From an uncultured Aeromicrobium sp. (GTDB taxonomy: Bacteria; Actinomycetota; Actinomycetes; Propionibacteriales; Nocardioidaceae), in the NCBI RefSeq assembly GCF_946221465.1, contig NZ_CAMJVP010000015.1, positions 1 to 27,175 on the forward strand: a stretch of 27,175 nucleotides of DNA. Direction: 5' to 3'. Below are positions 1 to 7,676 of the stretch, piece after piece. The notes beneath the pieces were generated by a model that was given only the letters and a program-made list of their open reading frames with translations, made no database searches and was not told where the DNA came from. Every line of letters starts with the position of its first letter. Within the stretch, counting starts at the first letter, position 1. Made by a program: the position numbers and the translations under genes.

Positions 1-14
1 CAGGAAACTTCCTG
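1..14. repeat. Short inverted repeat at the window edge
   Basis: Six-base arms CAGGAA and TTCCTG separated by two bases. It lies 53 bases beyond the patatin stop codon and could be an operator or part of a terminator for a gene outside the window. No T-run is visible and the left context is cut off. Confidence 0.3.
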
Positions 15-67
15 TCATCACGACCAGATTCGAGCGGTCTCGTGGGAAACCGGCAGCGCGGAAGCGG

Positions 68-1066
68 TCAGACGGGGTCGGACTCCTCCAGCTGCAGGGC
101 GCGCTGCTGGGTTTCGAACTGATCGAGTGCCTCCGCGGCCAACGAACGGCCCAGATCGATCATCGCCTCGGCGCGATGGAAGTCGAGGGTCTTGCAGGCG
201 TCGACCGGGACGTCGATGACGATGTCGGCAGGCAGACCCGCCATGCGGTACCGCGCGAGCGCGCTTTGAATGGTCTCGAATGAGAGCGCGGTGACGTCGA
301 CCTTCCGCAACCCGGGCGGGAGCGCGTCGGTCGGCGATGACGGATGGGGATCGACCGCCACCTCATCGCTGAGGCCGGACCGTTCGTCATCGGCCGGGTC
401 GGCGTCTCGGCCGGTGAGCGCCGTGAGAGTGCGCATCAGTCGCTCGCGCCACGCGACGCTGCGATCCGGAGCGGAGGACGTGTGCACCGGCGAGGTGAGT
501 TCGCGGCGGTGCCGAGGGGCCAGCAGGGAGACCGCGAGCGTGAGGTCGGCTGCGACGGCGGTGGTCGGTTCGAGCGGGACGGGGTTGGTCAGACCGCCGT
601 CAACGAGGAGGCGCCCGTTGATCATCACCGGAGAGAACAGGCCGGGGATCGCGATTGAGGCGCGGACCGCGGCCTGCAGTGGCCCCTGCTGAAACCAGAC
701 CTCCCGCCGTGAGCCGAGGTCGGTGGCCACCGCGGTGAACGGGATCGGTAGCTCCTCGATCGCCGCCTCCTCGAAGAAGTCCGCCATCGCCGCAAACAGA
801 CGTTCGGCTGCGATGGCGCCGGGGCCGGAGAGCCGCAGGTCGAACAGCCGCAGCACGTCGCGTTGTCGCAGTCCGCGCGCCCAGTCAGCGAAGTCGTCGA
901 TGCGTCCCGCCGCGGTGAGGCCGCCGACGAGCGCACCCATTGAGGTGCCGGCGATGGTGACGATCTCATAGCCGCGCTCGCGCAACTCCTCAATGACGCC
1001 GATGTGCGCGTAACCGCGGGCGCCACCCGAACCGAGAGACAACGCGACACGACGTCCTTCACTCAT
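68..1066 (-). CDS. Patatin-like phospholipase / serine acyl hydrolase
   Basis: A 332-residue member of the bacterial patatin family (RssA/YchK type), cytoplasmic, with no signal peptide. The glycine-rich oxyanion-hole motif is at residues 12-17 (GSGGARG). The nucleophile Ser42 sits in GTSMG, and the dyad Asp156 is in the DGG motif. This Ser-Asp dyad hydrolyses acyl esters of lipids in characterised relatives; the substrate here is unknown. The reading frame stays open to 1258, but the ATG at 1066 is chosen because the family starts a few residues before the GSGGARG motif and because the longer form would overlap the upstream gene by over 130 bases. No strong ribosome binding site is visible. 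The C-terminal third (about residues 175-260) is an acidic, low-complexity insertion relative to short patatins. It follows the amidohydrolase gene by 53 bases but has no evident link to its role. Confidence 0.9.
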   Translation of the reverse strand: MSEGRRVALSLGSGGARGYAHIGVIEELRERGYEIVTIAGTSMGALVGGLTAAGRIDDFADWARGLRQRDVLRLFDLRLSGPGAIAAERLFAAMADFFEEAAIEELPIPFTAVATDLGSRREVWFQQGPLQAAVRASIAIPGLFSPVMINGRLLVDGGLTNPVPLEPTTAVAADLTLAVSLLAPRHRRELTSPVHTSSAPDRSVAWRERLMRTLTALTGRDADPADDERSGLSDEVAVDPHPSSPTDALPPGLRKVDVTALSFETIQSALARYRMAGLPADIVIDVPVDACKTLDFHRAEAMIDLGRSLAAEALDQFETQQRALQLEESDPV

Positions 1067-1119
1067 ACGTTTCAGGCTAACGCCGCGCCGGAAGGAGCCA
1101 GCAAGAGCGCTGGTGGCTG

Positions 1120-2508
1120 CTAGTGCGGGACCGCGAACCGGTCGACCCGTGAGGCGAGTTCGGATGAGGCCTGCGCGGCCAGCGGGCTGAGCGGACGGCG
1201 TCCGTCGGAGACCAGGTCGCCGCCGACATACACTCCGGCGAGGTTGCGCAGCCCGCACGCCAGCACGTACGAGTCGATCGGGTGCCGGATGGGCCCGATG
1301 TCGGGGGTCGACGGATCGACCACGAGGAAGTCCGCATACTTGCCTGGTTCGAGGGAGCCGACCCGGTCGGCCACGCCGAGGATCCGCGCAGCGCCGAGCG
1401 TCTGCATGTGCAGCACCCGTCGCATGGTGATGGCGGTGGCGTCATGGCGTGCAGCGCGCACGCTGTAGGCCGCGAAACGCATGTTCTGCCAGGGGTCGGC
1501 GAGGTCGGAGCACGCCTGGTCGTCCAGGCCGAGCCCGATCGGCATCCCGGCCGCCTCCAGGGCGGGGATGTCGGCGACGCCCGAGCCGAGCCGTCCGTTC
1601 GCGGTGGCCTGCCAGCTCATCGCACATCCCGCGGCAGCCGCCCGGGTGATCATGTCCGGTGTCGGATGGACGAAGTGGCCGAAGATGAAGTCCGGTCCCA
1701 GCGCCCCGGCCTCCTCGTACCAGGCGAACTTGGAGCGTTGGTGCTCGATCGCCTCGGGGGTCTCCAGGAAGTGGGCCTGGTTGATGACCCCGAACTCGCG
1801 CATGAGCGCCGCCTCGTGCCGTGCCGCGTCGCGGTTCTCCGCCCACTGCACGCCACCCATCACTGCCGCCGCGAGGGCGTAGCGCGGGTCCAGCCCGGCC
1901 GTGTGCTGCACAGTGTGCGAGAAGCGCTCCCGAATCTCCTCGAAGGTCCCGACGTCCGAATCGGGTCGGGTGGCGCCGACGAACCGCAGCCCGGCGTCGT
2001 GCTTGGCATCGATCTGGCGCAGGACGTGCTCGACGGGCCGCAGCGCCGCCGGGTCGGTGCGCTGGCGGCGACCGTCCACGATGTCCGACCAGGGCTCGCG
2101 GGAGTCGTGGAAGTCGAAGGCGGTGGTGACACCGGCGTTGAGGAAGTCGAAAGCCCCGTGCAGGGTGGCCCAGTACATGTCCTGGGGGGTCGCGTGAGTG
2201 GTGGCGCCCATGGAGCAGCGCGCCCACGCGTAGAGCGGCTCGTCGGCGGCGAGGCCCCGCAGGCCGCTGGTGAACAGATGGCTGTGGGAGGAGACGAATC
2301 CCGGCGCGACATAACATCCGGCCGCGTCGATCATGTCGCCCGCGCCGGCCGCCGGCGGTGGGCCGTCGCCGATGGCCTCGATGAAGCCCTCGGCGACGAG
2401 CATCCAGCCGGGCTCGATGTAGGCCGGGATGGTCGCGTCTTCCGCGCACGTGATGAGCCGCGCGTTCGTCACCAGCAGCGAGGACGTTCCCCGAGGTCGA
2501 GGGCTCAT
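1120..2508 (-). CDS. Amidohydrolase-superfamily deaminase (TRZ/ATZ, MTA/SAH-deaminase-like)
   Basis: A 462-residue metal-dependent amidohydrolase with the usual small beta domain at both ends around a TIM barrel. Metal ligands visible are His75 and His77 in the HSH motif, His246, His278 and Asp329 (or the adjacent Asp330). The C-terminal GSLEPGKYADFLVVD segment is typical of the family. Relatives deaminate or dechlorinate N-heterocycles (AtzA, TrzA, guanine deaminase, methylthioadenosine and SAH deaminase) by attacking a ring C-N centre. Its ATG overlaps the stop of the cysteine hydrolase by four bases, so it is the last gene of a four-gene coupled set starting with the cupin at 4509. Ring deamination of a purine, pyrimidine or triazine-like compound is an inference from family and neighbours. 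An atypical feature is a Cys, Asp-rich segment (residues 329-340) in place of the usual short catalytic loop. The exact substrate cannot be read from the sequence. Confidence 0.88.
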   Translation of the reverse strand: MSPRPRGTSSLLVTNARLITCAEDATIPAYIEPGWMLVAEGFIEAIGDGPPPAAGAGDMIDAAGCYVAPGFVSSHSHLFTSGLRGLAADEPLYAWARCSMGATTHATPQDMYWATLHGAFDFLNAGVTTAFDFHDSREPWSDIVDGRRQRTDPAALRPVEHVLRQIDAKHDAGLRFVGATRPDSDVGTFEEIRERFSHTVQHTAGLDPRYALAAAVMGGVQWAENRDAARHEAALMREFGVINQAHFLETPEAIEHQRSKFAWYEEAGALGPDFIFGHFVHPTPDMITRAAAAGCAMSWQATANGRLGSGVADIPALEAAGMPIGLGLDDQACSDLADPWQNMRFAAYSVRAARHDATAITMRRVLHMQTLGAARILGVADRVGSLEPGKYADFLVVDPSTPDIGPIRHPIDSYVLACGLRNLAGVYVGGDLVSDGRRPLSPLAAQASSELASRVDRFAVPH

Positions 2509-3254
2509 GCGGCATCCCGCAGGACGGACACCAGGTCACTCCAGTCGACGGTGAACCCGAAGCACTGCCGCGTGTTGTAGACCGTGGCCTGCAGGCAGAA
2601 GTCCGGCGAGGTGGTCGTCGCGGCGCCCTCGACCAGGAGCACGTTGTAACCGAGCGCCGCCGCGTCCATCAAGGTCGCGAGAACGCATTGGTCGGCGTTG
2701 ACACCGGCGAACAGGAGGGTGTCGATCCCGTTGAGCCGCAGGATCGAATCCAGATCGGTGTCGGTGAAGCCGCTCATCCGGTACTTGGTGACGGTCAGGT
2801 CCACGGGAGCCACGGCCAATTCGTCGACGACTCTGGCCCCCCAGCTGCCCGCGGTGAGCACCGCCTCGCTGCGACCGGCCCTGTCACCGATACCGCCACC
2901 GGTGCCGTCCGCGTCGTACACGTGGATCACCCCGGCGGGAAGGTTGGCCAGATCCGGCCGATTGCCCCAGTTCACCCAGGTCACCGGAACACCGGCGGCG
3001 CGGGCGGCCGTCGTCAATTGGGCGCACGGCTCGATCGCCGCTCGGGCACCGGCCACATCGACTCCGATCGAGCCGAGCCAGCCATCCGGGTGGCAGAAGT
3101 CGTTCTGCATGTCGACCACGAGGAGGGCGGTACGTTCAAGGTCCAAAGTGACGTGCTGAGGCTGGGCGGCGAGGGTGACAGGGCGTGGTGCCGCGTGGAC
3201 CGGGTGCAGGTTCACATGGTCGGCCGACCGGGCCCATTGCTGTCGTACGCTCAT
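2505..3254 (-). CDS. Cysteine hydrolase, isochorismatase fold (biuret hydrolase / ureidoacrylate amidohydrolase-like)
   Basis: A 249-residue cytoplasmic enzyme of the isochorismatase-like cysteine hydrolase family. The catalytic triad is complete: Asp48 in LLVVDMQNDF, Lys157 in the TKYRMSGF segment and Cys190 in GVNADQC. Family members with this triad hydrolyse C-N bonds of ureido and amide compounds (RutB, biuret hydrolase, N-carbamoylsarcosine amidase, nicotinamidase). The N-terminal extension of about 40 residues before the first beta strand resembles that of RutB and biuret hydrolases more than nicotinamidase. The ATG at 3254 overlaps the creatininase stop by four bases; a much longer open frame upstream is only antisense-free read-through of the neighbouring gene. 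Its position between a creatininase and a deaminase suggests it acts on a ring-opened ureide or carbamoyl intermediate (inference). Confidence 0.9.
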   Translation of the reverse strand: MSVRQQWARSADHVNLHPVHAAPRPVTLAAQPQHVTLDLERTALLVVDMQNDFCHPDGWLGSIGVDVAGARAAIEPCAQLTTAARAAGVPVTWVNWGNRPDLANLPAGVIHVYDADGTGGGIGDRAGRSEAVLTAGSWGARVVDELAVAPVDLTVTKYRMSGFTDTDLDSILRLNGIDTLLFAGVNADQCVLATLMDAAALGYNVLLVEGAATTTSPDFCLQATVYNTRQCFGFTVDWSDLVSVLRDAA

Positions 3255-4051
3255 CGTGATGCTCCTGTCCGCATGGGGGGCAACGGGTTCTCGGGGAAGC
3301 TGAAGTCGCGGATCTCCAGGAGTGCCTCGGCGAGCCGGGACGTCGCCAACTCGTGCAGATGCCGGCCGATCTCGGGCGTCGCCGCGGTGGGATCGCCGAT
3401 GACCCCGTTGGTGCTCACGTCGCTGGTCACCCACGCTGGTGAGACGCCGTTCTCCAGCGTCAGCACGTCGAGTTTCTCGAACGCCGTGGCCGCGCCCTGA
3501 CCGCCGGGCGCGAACTGATCGCGGTGGACGAGATCGGGGCGCAGATGCAGCATGAGGCTCGTCTCCTCCTGCCCGCCGTGCACGTCGAACCGGTCGGCGA
3601 CGCCGGCTTCGCTCGGCGGCACCAGCCGCGACGGGGTGACGGTGAAGACCATCAATCCGGTCTCGATGCGGATGTCGCGGGCCACCATGTCGAGCAGGTG
3701 GACCTGCCCGCCGTGTCCGTTGACGAAGACCAGCCGCGGACACCCGGCGGTCGCCACCGATCGCGCCACATCCCGGCAGACCGCCATCATCGTCGCCGTC
3801 GACAGCGAGAGCGTGCCGGGCCAGCCGATGTGCTCGCCGGAAGTGCCGTAGGCGAGCGTGGGCAGCAGCCGGAATCGTGGGTCGTCGAGCAGTTTCAGTG
3901 CCTGTGCCGCCGTGTGGTCGGCGATGAGGGCGTCGGTGACCAGGGGCAGATGCGGGCCGTGCTGTTCGACGGCGCCAACGGGCCAGACGGCGGTCGTGGC
4001 GGCGGCGTCCCGTGCCAGCTCGGTCGTGGTCAGGTCGGCCCAGCGGCTCAT
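3251..4051 (-). CDS. Creatininase-family amidohydrolase
   Basis: A 266-residue metalloenzyme of the creatininase family. Diagnostic motifs are PVGAVEQHGPHLPLVTD at residues 24-40 (metal ligands Glu29, His31, Asp40), the GEH..WPGTLSLS segment near 72-84, NGHGG at 111-115, and HGGQEETS at 158-165 with the second-metal Glu162 or Glu163. Known members open a cyclic amide or cleave a formamide (creatininase; the deformylase ArfB and MftE in cofactor biosynthesis). Both starts and stops are coupled by ATGA overlaps with the cupin upstream and the cysteine hydrolase downstream. It has no mycofactocin neighbours, so a catabolic ring-opening role is favoured over MftE. Family assignment is firm; substrate is not. 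Confidence 0.92.
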   Translation of the reverse strand: MSRWADLTTTELARDAAATTAVWPVGAVEQHGPHLPLVTDALIADHTAAQALKLLDDPRFRLLPTLAYGTSGEHIGWPGTLSLSTATMMAVCRDVARSVATAGCPRLVFVNGHGGQVHLLDMVARDIRIETGLMVFTVTPSRLVPPSEAGVADRFDVHGGQEETSLMLHLRPDLVHRDQFAPGGQGAATAFEKLDVLTLENGVSPAWVTSDVSTNGVIGDPTAATPEIGRHLHELATSRLAEALLEIRDFSFPENPLPPMRTGASR

Positions 4052-4509
4052 GCCACCCCAGTCGCGTACCGGGCGAAGATCGTCGCCTTGTCGGCCTCGT
4101 CGAGGAGCGTCGGCGTGCCGTTGGTCACGAGCGCCTCGAAACCCTCGGCCATGGATCCCTCGTTGTCGGTGGCCATCACCGTGACCGTGTACAGCCGCTC
4201 GGTGGCCGACGTGTTCTGGATGTGGTGCACCGAGCCCGGCGGCAGCACCAGGACGTCGCCTTGGCGCAGCGCGACGGTGTGCTCGTCGCTGACCGCCTCG
4301 GCCTCGCCGGAGAGGACGAGGAAGATCTCCACCGAATCGGGGTGGGAGTTGTCCGGCTGGGCACCGCCCGGCTCCCAGATCTCCAGGAAGACGCTCGCTG
4401 GAGAACCGTCGGAGGGACCGGCCAAAGGCACCAGCTTGACGGTGTCGTCCGGCGCGATCCGCCGTGCCGTGAGGTCCTCGATGTTCTTGACGACGGGTGG
4501 CTGGGCCAT
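4048..4509 (-). CDS. Cupin-domain protein
   Basis: A 153-residue single-domain cupin. Motif 1 carries His56 and Glu61 (SHPDSVEIF), and motif 2 is at about residues 84-96 (GDVLVLPPGSVHH), so one set of His/Glu metal ligands is present. The ATG at 4509 is chosen over an earlier in-frame ATG at 4545 because AGGAG lies six bases before it. It is the first gene of the hydrolase operon and its stop overlaps the creatininase start by four bases. Small cupins in catabolic operons can be isomerases, dioxygenases or ligand-binding accessory proteins; nothing here distinguishes these. Low identity to ureidoglycolate-type cupins is possible but unproven. Confidence 0.87.
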   Translation of the reverse strand: MAQPPVVKNIEDLTARRIAPDDTVKLVPLAGPSDGSPASVFLEIWEPGGAQPDNSHPDSVEIFLVLSGEAEAVSDEHTVALRQGDVLVLPPGSVHHIQNTSATERLYTVTVMATDNEGSMAEGFEALVTNGTPTLLDEADKATIFARYATGVA

Positions 4510-4565
4510 GAGTGCTCCTCGTGTCTGGGGTACGAATGTGGCCACCGTAGGTGGACAGGTGCTTT

Positions 4566-4595
4566 GCCGGACAGCCCAGTAACCGATGTGTTACC
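4566..4595 (-). promoter_or_regulatory. Degenerate copy of the shared upstream element, facing the cupin operon
   Basis: On the minus strand it reads GGTAACACATC followed directly by GGTTAC...GCTGTCC. This is a weaker match (about 13 of 19 positions for the second part) to the element found before the importer operon and before the MTHFR-like gene. It includes a GTAAC-N6-GTTAC palindrome and ends 57 bases before the cupin ATG. It could be a binding site for the same regulator; the match could also be partly chance. Confidence 0.4.
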
Positions 4596-4722
4596 GACAT
4601 TTAACGCCGCGGAGATGCCACACGCCGTGCCGGAGTCGTCGCGCGTCGCGCCCGCGAGCGGGCCGCTTCCGCGTATCGGTGGAAAACGGCTGCGATGACG
4701 CGCATTGACGATGCTCACCAGA

Positions 4723-4778
4723 TGTCACACAAACGTCATCGTCGCGAGCGCATACCTGTTACATCGCAGTCATACCGT
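4723..4778 (+). promoter_or_regulatory. Shared upstream element and -10-like box of the importer operon
   Basis: It contains TGTCACACAA at 4723-4732 and TGTTACATCGCAGTCATAC at 4757-4775, running into a TANNNT box (TACCGT, 4773-4778). Both words recur before the MTHFR-like gene: the first is identical over ten bases, the second identical at 16 of 19 positions. No convincing -35 box sits 16-18 bases before the TACCGT, which would suit a promoter needing, or blocked by, a regulator. Start-to-start spacing of the two words is 34 bases here. Confidence 0.5.
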
Positions 4779-4821
4779 CGAGTCGTGACGCTGACGCAGA
4801 GCGCGGCGACGCACGCTGAGA

Positions 4822-4835
4822 CCGCCGGCCGGCGG
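4822..4835. repeat. Perfect GC palindrome in the importer-operon leader
   Basis: Fourteen-base perfect palindrome CCGCCGGCCGGCGG, 13 bases before the AAGGAG ribosome binding site. In the RNA it could form a short stable hairpin near the translation start, or serve as an operator. No riboswitch core surrounds it. Confidence 0.4.
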
Positions 4836-4864
4836 GACCGAGCAACGTAAGGAGCACGCCCCCG

Positions 4865-5947
4865 ATGAACATCCTTCGCATGAGTGCCCGCCGACGCGGG
4901 AGCCTCACCGTCTCGCTCGCCGTGGCGGCGAGTCTCGCGCTCGCCGCATGCGGCTCCAGCGGTGCCGACGAGAGCGCATCCGACGACCTCACCGAGGTGA
5001 CCGTCGTCCTCGGCTGGCTGCCGACCGCCGAAAGCGGCGGCTTTTACGCTGCCCAACAGCTGGGCTACTACGAGGACGCGGGTCTCGATGTCACGATCGA
5101 GCCCGGTGGCCCCCAGGTCTCCGGCACCCAGCTCGTCGCCTCCGGCCGGGCGGAGTTCGGCGTCACCGGCAGCGGCGCGAACGAGATCGTCCAGGCGCAC
5201 GACGAAGGCATTCCGCTCATCGCGGTCAACGCGATCCTGCAAGACAGCCTGACCGGGATGATGGTCCACAAGGACACCGGCATCACCTCCCTTGAGGAGA
5301 CCGAGGGCATGACGTGGGTGAACTCCCCCGGCGTCCTCGGCGTCGAGTGGGTCAAGAAGGAGTACGGCATCGACTTCGACTCGATGCAGTACAACGGGTC
5401 GATCGCCAACTTCGTCCGCGACGACAACCTGGTTCAGCAGGGCATCCTCGCCAACGAACCGTACGTGGCGCATCAGGAGGGTGTCGACGTCACCTTCATG
5501 CCCTTCGCCGACACGGGCTTCAATCCGTACAACGTGGTCACCTACACCACCAAGGACTATCTCGCCGAGAACCGCGACATCGTCGAGAAGTTCGTCGAGG
5601 CCAGCAACCAAGGCTGGGTCGACTACATGTCCGATCTCGACATCGCCACGCAGATCAACGACCACCTGACGCAGGAGGTCGACAAGGAGCTGTCGCCGGA
5701 ACTGACGTGGTTCGAGTGGGCGGCTCAGCGTCCGTCGATCGTCGCCGGTGAAGGTGCGCAGAAGATCGGCGCGATGACTGAGGAGCGCTGGCAGACGCTC
5801 ATCGATCAGATGGTCTCCCTCGGTGTACTCGACAACGAGGACATCAGCGTTGAGGACGTCGCTGACCTGACGGTCACCCCCGACATCGCGGCGCCCAGCG
5901 AGCTACCCGACGCGCCCGAGGGCTCCTATGAGGAACTGTCCGACTGA
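4865..5947 (+). CDS. ABC importer substrate-binding lipoprotein, NMT1/THI5-like (system 1)
   Basis: A 360-residue exported lipoprotein: basic start (residues 1-12), hydrophobic helix to about 25, and lipobox LAAC with Cys29 as the lipidated residue. The mature domain begins with VTVVLGWLPTAESGGFYAAQQLGYYEDAGLDVTI, the hallmark of the NMT1/THI5 family. That family includes binding proteins for pyrimidine (HMP-type) thiamine precursors, riboflavin, and various sulfonates and heterocycles. The chosen ATG is preceded by AAGGAG ten bases upstream. The ATPase, permease and amidase genes follow on the same strand, so this is the high-affinity receptor of the importer. The acidic tail (residues 335-360) is likely a flexible end. 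Ligand is unknown; hydrolases on either side make an amide-bearing heterocycle a reasonable guess. Confidence 0.92.
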   Translation: MNILRMSARRRGSLTVSLAVAASLALAACGSSGADESASDDLTEVTVVLGWLPTAESGGFYAAQQLGYYEDAGLDVTIEPGGPQVSGTQLVASGRAEFGVTGSGANEIVQAHDEGIPLIAVNAILQDSLTGMMVHKDTGITSLEETEGMTWVNSPGVLGVEWVKKEYGIDFDSMQYNGSIANFVRDDNLVQQGILANEPYVAHQEGVDVTFMPFADTGFNPYNVVTYTTKDYLAENRDIVEKFVEASNQGWVDYMSDLDIATQINDHLTQEVDKELSPELTWFEWAAQRPSIVAGEGAQKIGAMTEERWQTLIDQMVSLGVLDNEDISVEDVADLTVTPDIAAPSELPDAPEGSYEELSD

Positions 5948-6013
5948 CGCCGGCGACGCCACGGCGGCGGGTCTCGTGCCCGCCGTCGTGGGGCCGGAGG
6001 AGAGGAAGAACCG

Positions 6014-6793
6014 ATGAAGACCGCTTCCGCACCGGCGGTTGCCCCGACCGCCGAGTCCCGCGACCCGGTGCTCCAGATGCGCGGCGTCGAAAAGGTCTTC
6101 CGCAACGGATACCAGGCGATCACGCCGATCGACCTGACGGTGGAGCGCGGCGAGATCGTTTCGATCGTCGGTCCGTCCGGATGCGGGAAGACCACTGTTC
6201 TGCGCATGGCTGCCGGGCTCAGTGAGGTCACGGCCGGCACCCTGACCCGCAACGTCGCAGAGCAGGCATACGTCTTTCAGGATCCGACGCTGCTTGCGTG
6301 GCGCTCGGTGCGGAGCAATGTCGAGCTGGTCGCCAAACTCAAAGGCGTGCCAAAGGCGACCCGCCGGGCGGCGGCCGCCGCGGCGATCGAGACCGTCGGG
6401 TTGTCGCAGTTCGCCGATGCGCTCCCGCGTGAGCTCTCCGGCGGCATGAAGATGCGGGTCTCGCTGGCCCGGGCGATCAGCAGTTCGCCCGACATCATGT
6501 TCTTCGACGAGCCCTTCGCGGCTCTCGACGAGTTCACCCGGGCGAAAATGGCCGAGGTCCTGCTCGACCTGTGGCGCAGCGAGGGATTCAGTGCGCTGTT
6601 CATCACGCACTCCATCGAGGAGGCGGTCCACATCGCCCATCGTGTCGTCGTGATGGCCGCGCATCCGGGCCGGGTCGAACAGGTCATCGAGTCGCCGAGC
6701 CCCCCGCTCCTTGACCCGAACGCCCCGCGTGACACTGATGCGCTCGCCGGCCTGGTCCGGGTGATCAGTGCTCAACTCGGCTCCCACCACTAG
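6014..6793 (+). CDS. ABC importer ATP-binding protein (system 1)
   Basis: A 259-residue nucleotide-binding subunit of the nitrate/sulfonate/taurine/thiamine-precursor class. Walker A is at residues 53-61 (GPSGCGKTT), the Q-loop at Gln89, the signature LSGGM at 141-145, Walker B ending in Asp165-Glu166, and the switch His199. All catalytic residues are present. A purine-rich ribosome binding site (GGAGGAGAGGAAG) precedes the ATG, and the gap from the binding protein is 66 bases. The N-terminal 17 residues are an Ala/Pro-rich extension before the ABC domain proper. The permease ATG lies 16 bases after the stop, so the two are co-transcribed. Confidence 0.95.
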   Translation: MKTASAPAVAPTAESRDPVLQMRGVEKVFRNGYQAITPIDLTVERGEIVSIVGPSGCGKTTVLRMAAGLSEVTAGTLTRNVAEQAYVFQDPTLLAWRSVRSNVELVAKLKGVPKATRRAAAAAAIETVGLSQFADALPRELSGGMKMRVSLARAISSSPDIMFFDEPFAALDEFTRAKMAEVLLDLWRSEGFSALFITHSIEEAVHIAHRVVVMAAHPGRVEQVIESPSPPLLDPNAPRDTDALAGLVRVISAQLGSHH

Positions 6794-6809
6794 TCCCGAG
6801 GAGACAGGC

Positions 6810-7676
6810 ATGACCGATGTGATCGAGAGGCCGCCGGCGCGTCAGGACGACGAAAGTCGGGAGGAGGCGCCGCAGCGCGCGGCGGCCACGTCATACCGCT
6901 GGCCGGCTCGCGTGGGTGTTCCCGTGTTGTTCGCTGTCCTGGTGCTCGGAGGCTGGCAGGCGTGGGTCAGCCTGGCCGATGTCCCGGCGTACCTCGTCCC
7001 GGGGCCGTTCGACATTCTCGTGGCGCTGCGCGACGGGGCCCCCGACCTCGTCGAGCCGACGCTGGTGACGATGCAGGAGGCCTACGGCGGATTCGCCCTT
7101 GCGGCGGTCACCGGTTTCGCCGCGGCGTTGCTGATGGCTCGGTGGAAGTTCCTCGAGCTGGGTGGCTATCCGTATCTGGTGATCTTGCAGACCATCCCGA
7201 TCATCGCGGTCGCACCGATCTTCGTGGTGTGGTTTGGCGCCGGAGTGGCCACCAATACCCTGGTGGCGGCGATGATCGCGGTGTTCCCGGTGGCGGCCAA
7301 CACGCTCACGGGGCTGAAATCGACCGACCGCAACCTCGTCCAGCTGTACCGCATGGCGGGGGCGCCGCCGCGCGTGCAGATCTTCTCCCTGCGCGTCCCT
7401 CATGCCCTGCCCGAGATCATGACCGGGCTGAAGATCGCCGCGAGTTCGGCGGCGATCGGTGCGATCGTCGGTGAGTTCGCCGCCGGCGTCGGGGGAGGAA
7501 AGGGCGGCCTTGGCTATGCGATCACCCGCAGCGCCAACCAGCTGCAGACCGCGGAACTGTTCGCCTGTGTCGTGCTGGCCAGCCTGGTCGCGCTGCTGCT
7601 GTTCGCCGTGGTGACCTTCGTCGAGTGGCTGCTGCTGCACCGCTGGCACGAGTCGGCGACCCCGGAGGAGGAGTGA
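6810..7676 (+). CDS. ABC importer permease (system 1)
   Basis: A 288-residue membrane protein of the binding-protein-dependent permease family. A cytoplasmic N-terminal tail of about 40 residues precedes the first membrane helix (about 42-62), followed by further helices and the coupling-helix EAA-type loop near residues 188-215 (YRMAGAPPRVQIFSLRVPHA). The ATG at 6810 has GAGGAG eight bases upstream; an earlier in-frame ATG inside the ATPase gene is rejected. Its TGA shares one base with the ATG of the amidase. Only one permease is present, so the transporter would use a homodimer, unlike system 2, which has two different permeases. Confidence 0.93.
   Translation: MTDVIERPPARQDDESREEAPQRAAATSYRWPARVGVPVLFAVLVLGGWQAWVSLADVPAYLVPGPFDILVALRDGAPDLVEPTLVTMQEAYGGFALAAVTGFAAALLMARWKFLELGGYPYLVILQTIPIIAVAPIFVVWFGAGVATNTLVAAMIAVFPVAANTLTGLKSTDRNLVQLYRMAGAPPRVQIFSLRVPHALPEIMTGLKIAASSAAIGAIVGEFAAGVGGGKGGLGYAITRSANQLQTAELFACVVLASLVALLLFAVVTFVEWLLLHRWHESATPEEE

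Larger units (their letters stand above)
4510..4864. promoter_or_regulatory. 355-base divergent control region, no gene
   Basis: This is the only stretch over 300 bases without a gene. It separates the cupin-led operon (-) from the importer operon (+). It holds the two TGTCACACAA/TGTTAC-type elements annotated separately, an inverted pair CGATGACG (4693-4700) and CGTCATCG (4734-4741), a short GTAAC-N6-GTTAC palindrome (4579-4594), a leader palindrome (4822-4835) and the AAGGAG ribosome binding site (4849-4854). The composition is visibly more AT-containing from 4585 to 4780 than in the flanking genes. The reading frames crossing it have no recognisable protein content. Confidence 0.75.

Noticed and set aside
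1282..2580. 432-codon plus-strand frame opposite the amidohydrolase
   Set aside because: Shadow frame of a strongly recognisable enzyme; composition is Arg/Gly/Val-biased with no motif.
3251..4051. Creatininase-family protein as mycofactocin enzyme MftE
   Set aside because: No MftA-F neighbours are present, and it is coupled to catabolic hydrolases instead.
4816..4854. Possible TPP riboswitch before the NMT1/THI5 importer (CTGAGA followed by a GC hairpin and GACCGA)
   Set aside because: The second conserved half of the TPP aptamer (a CTGATCTGG-TAAT-CC-GCG-AGGGA type segment) is missing and the leader is too short; the CTGAGA is probably coincidence.
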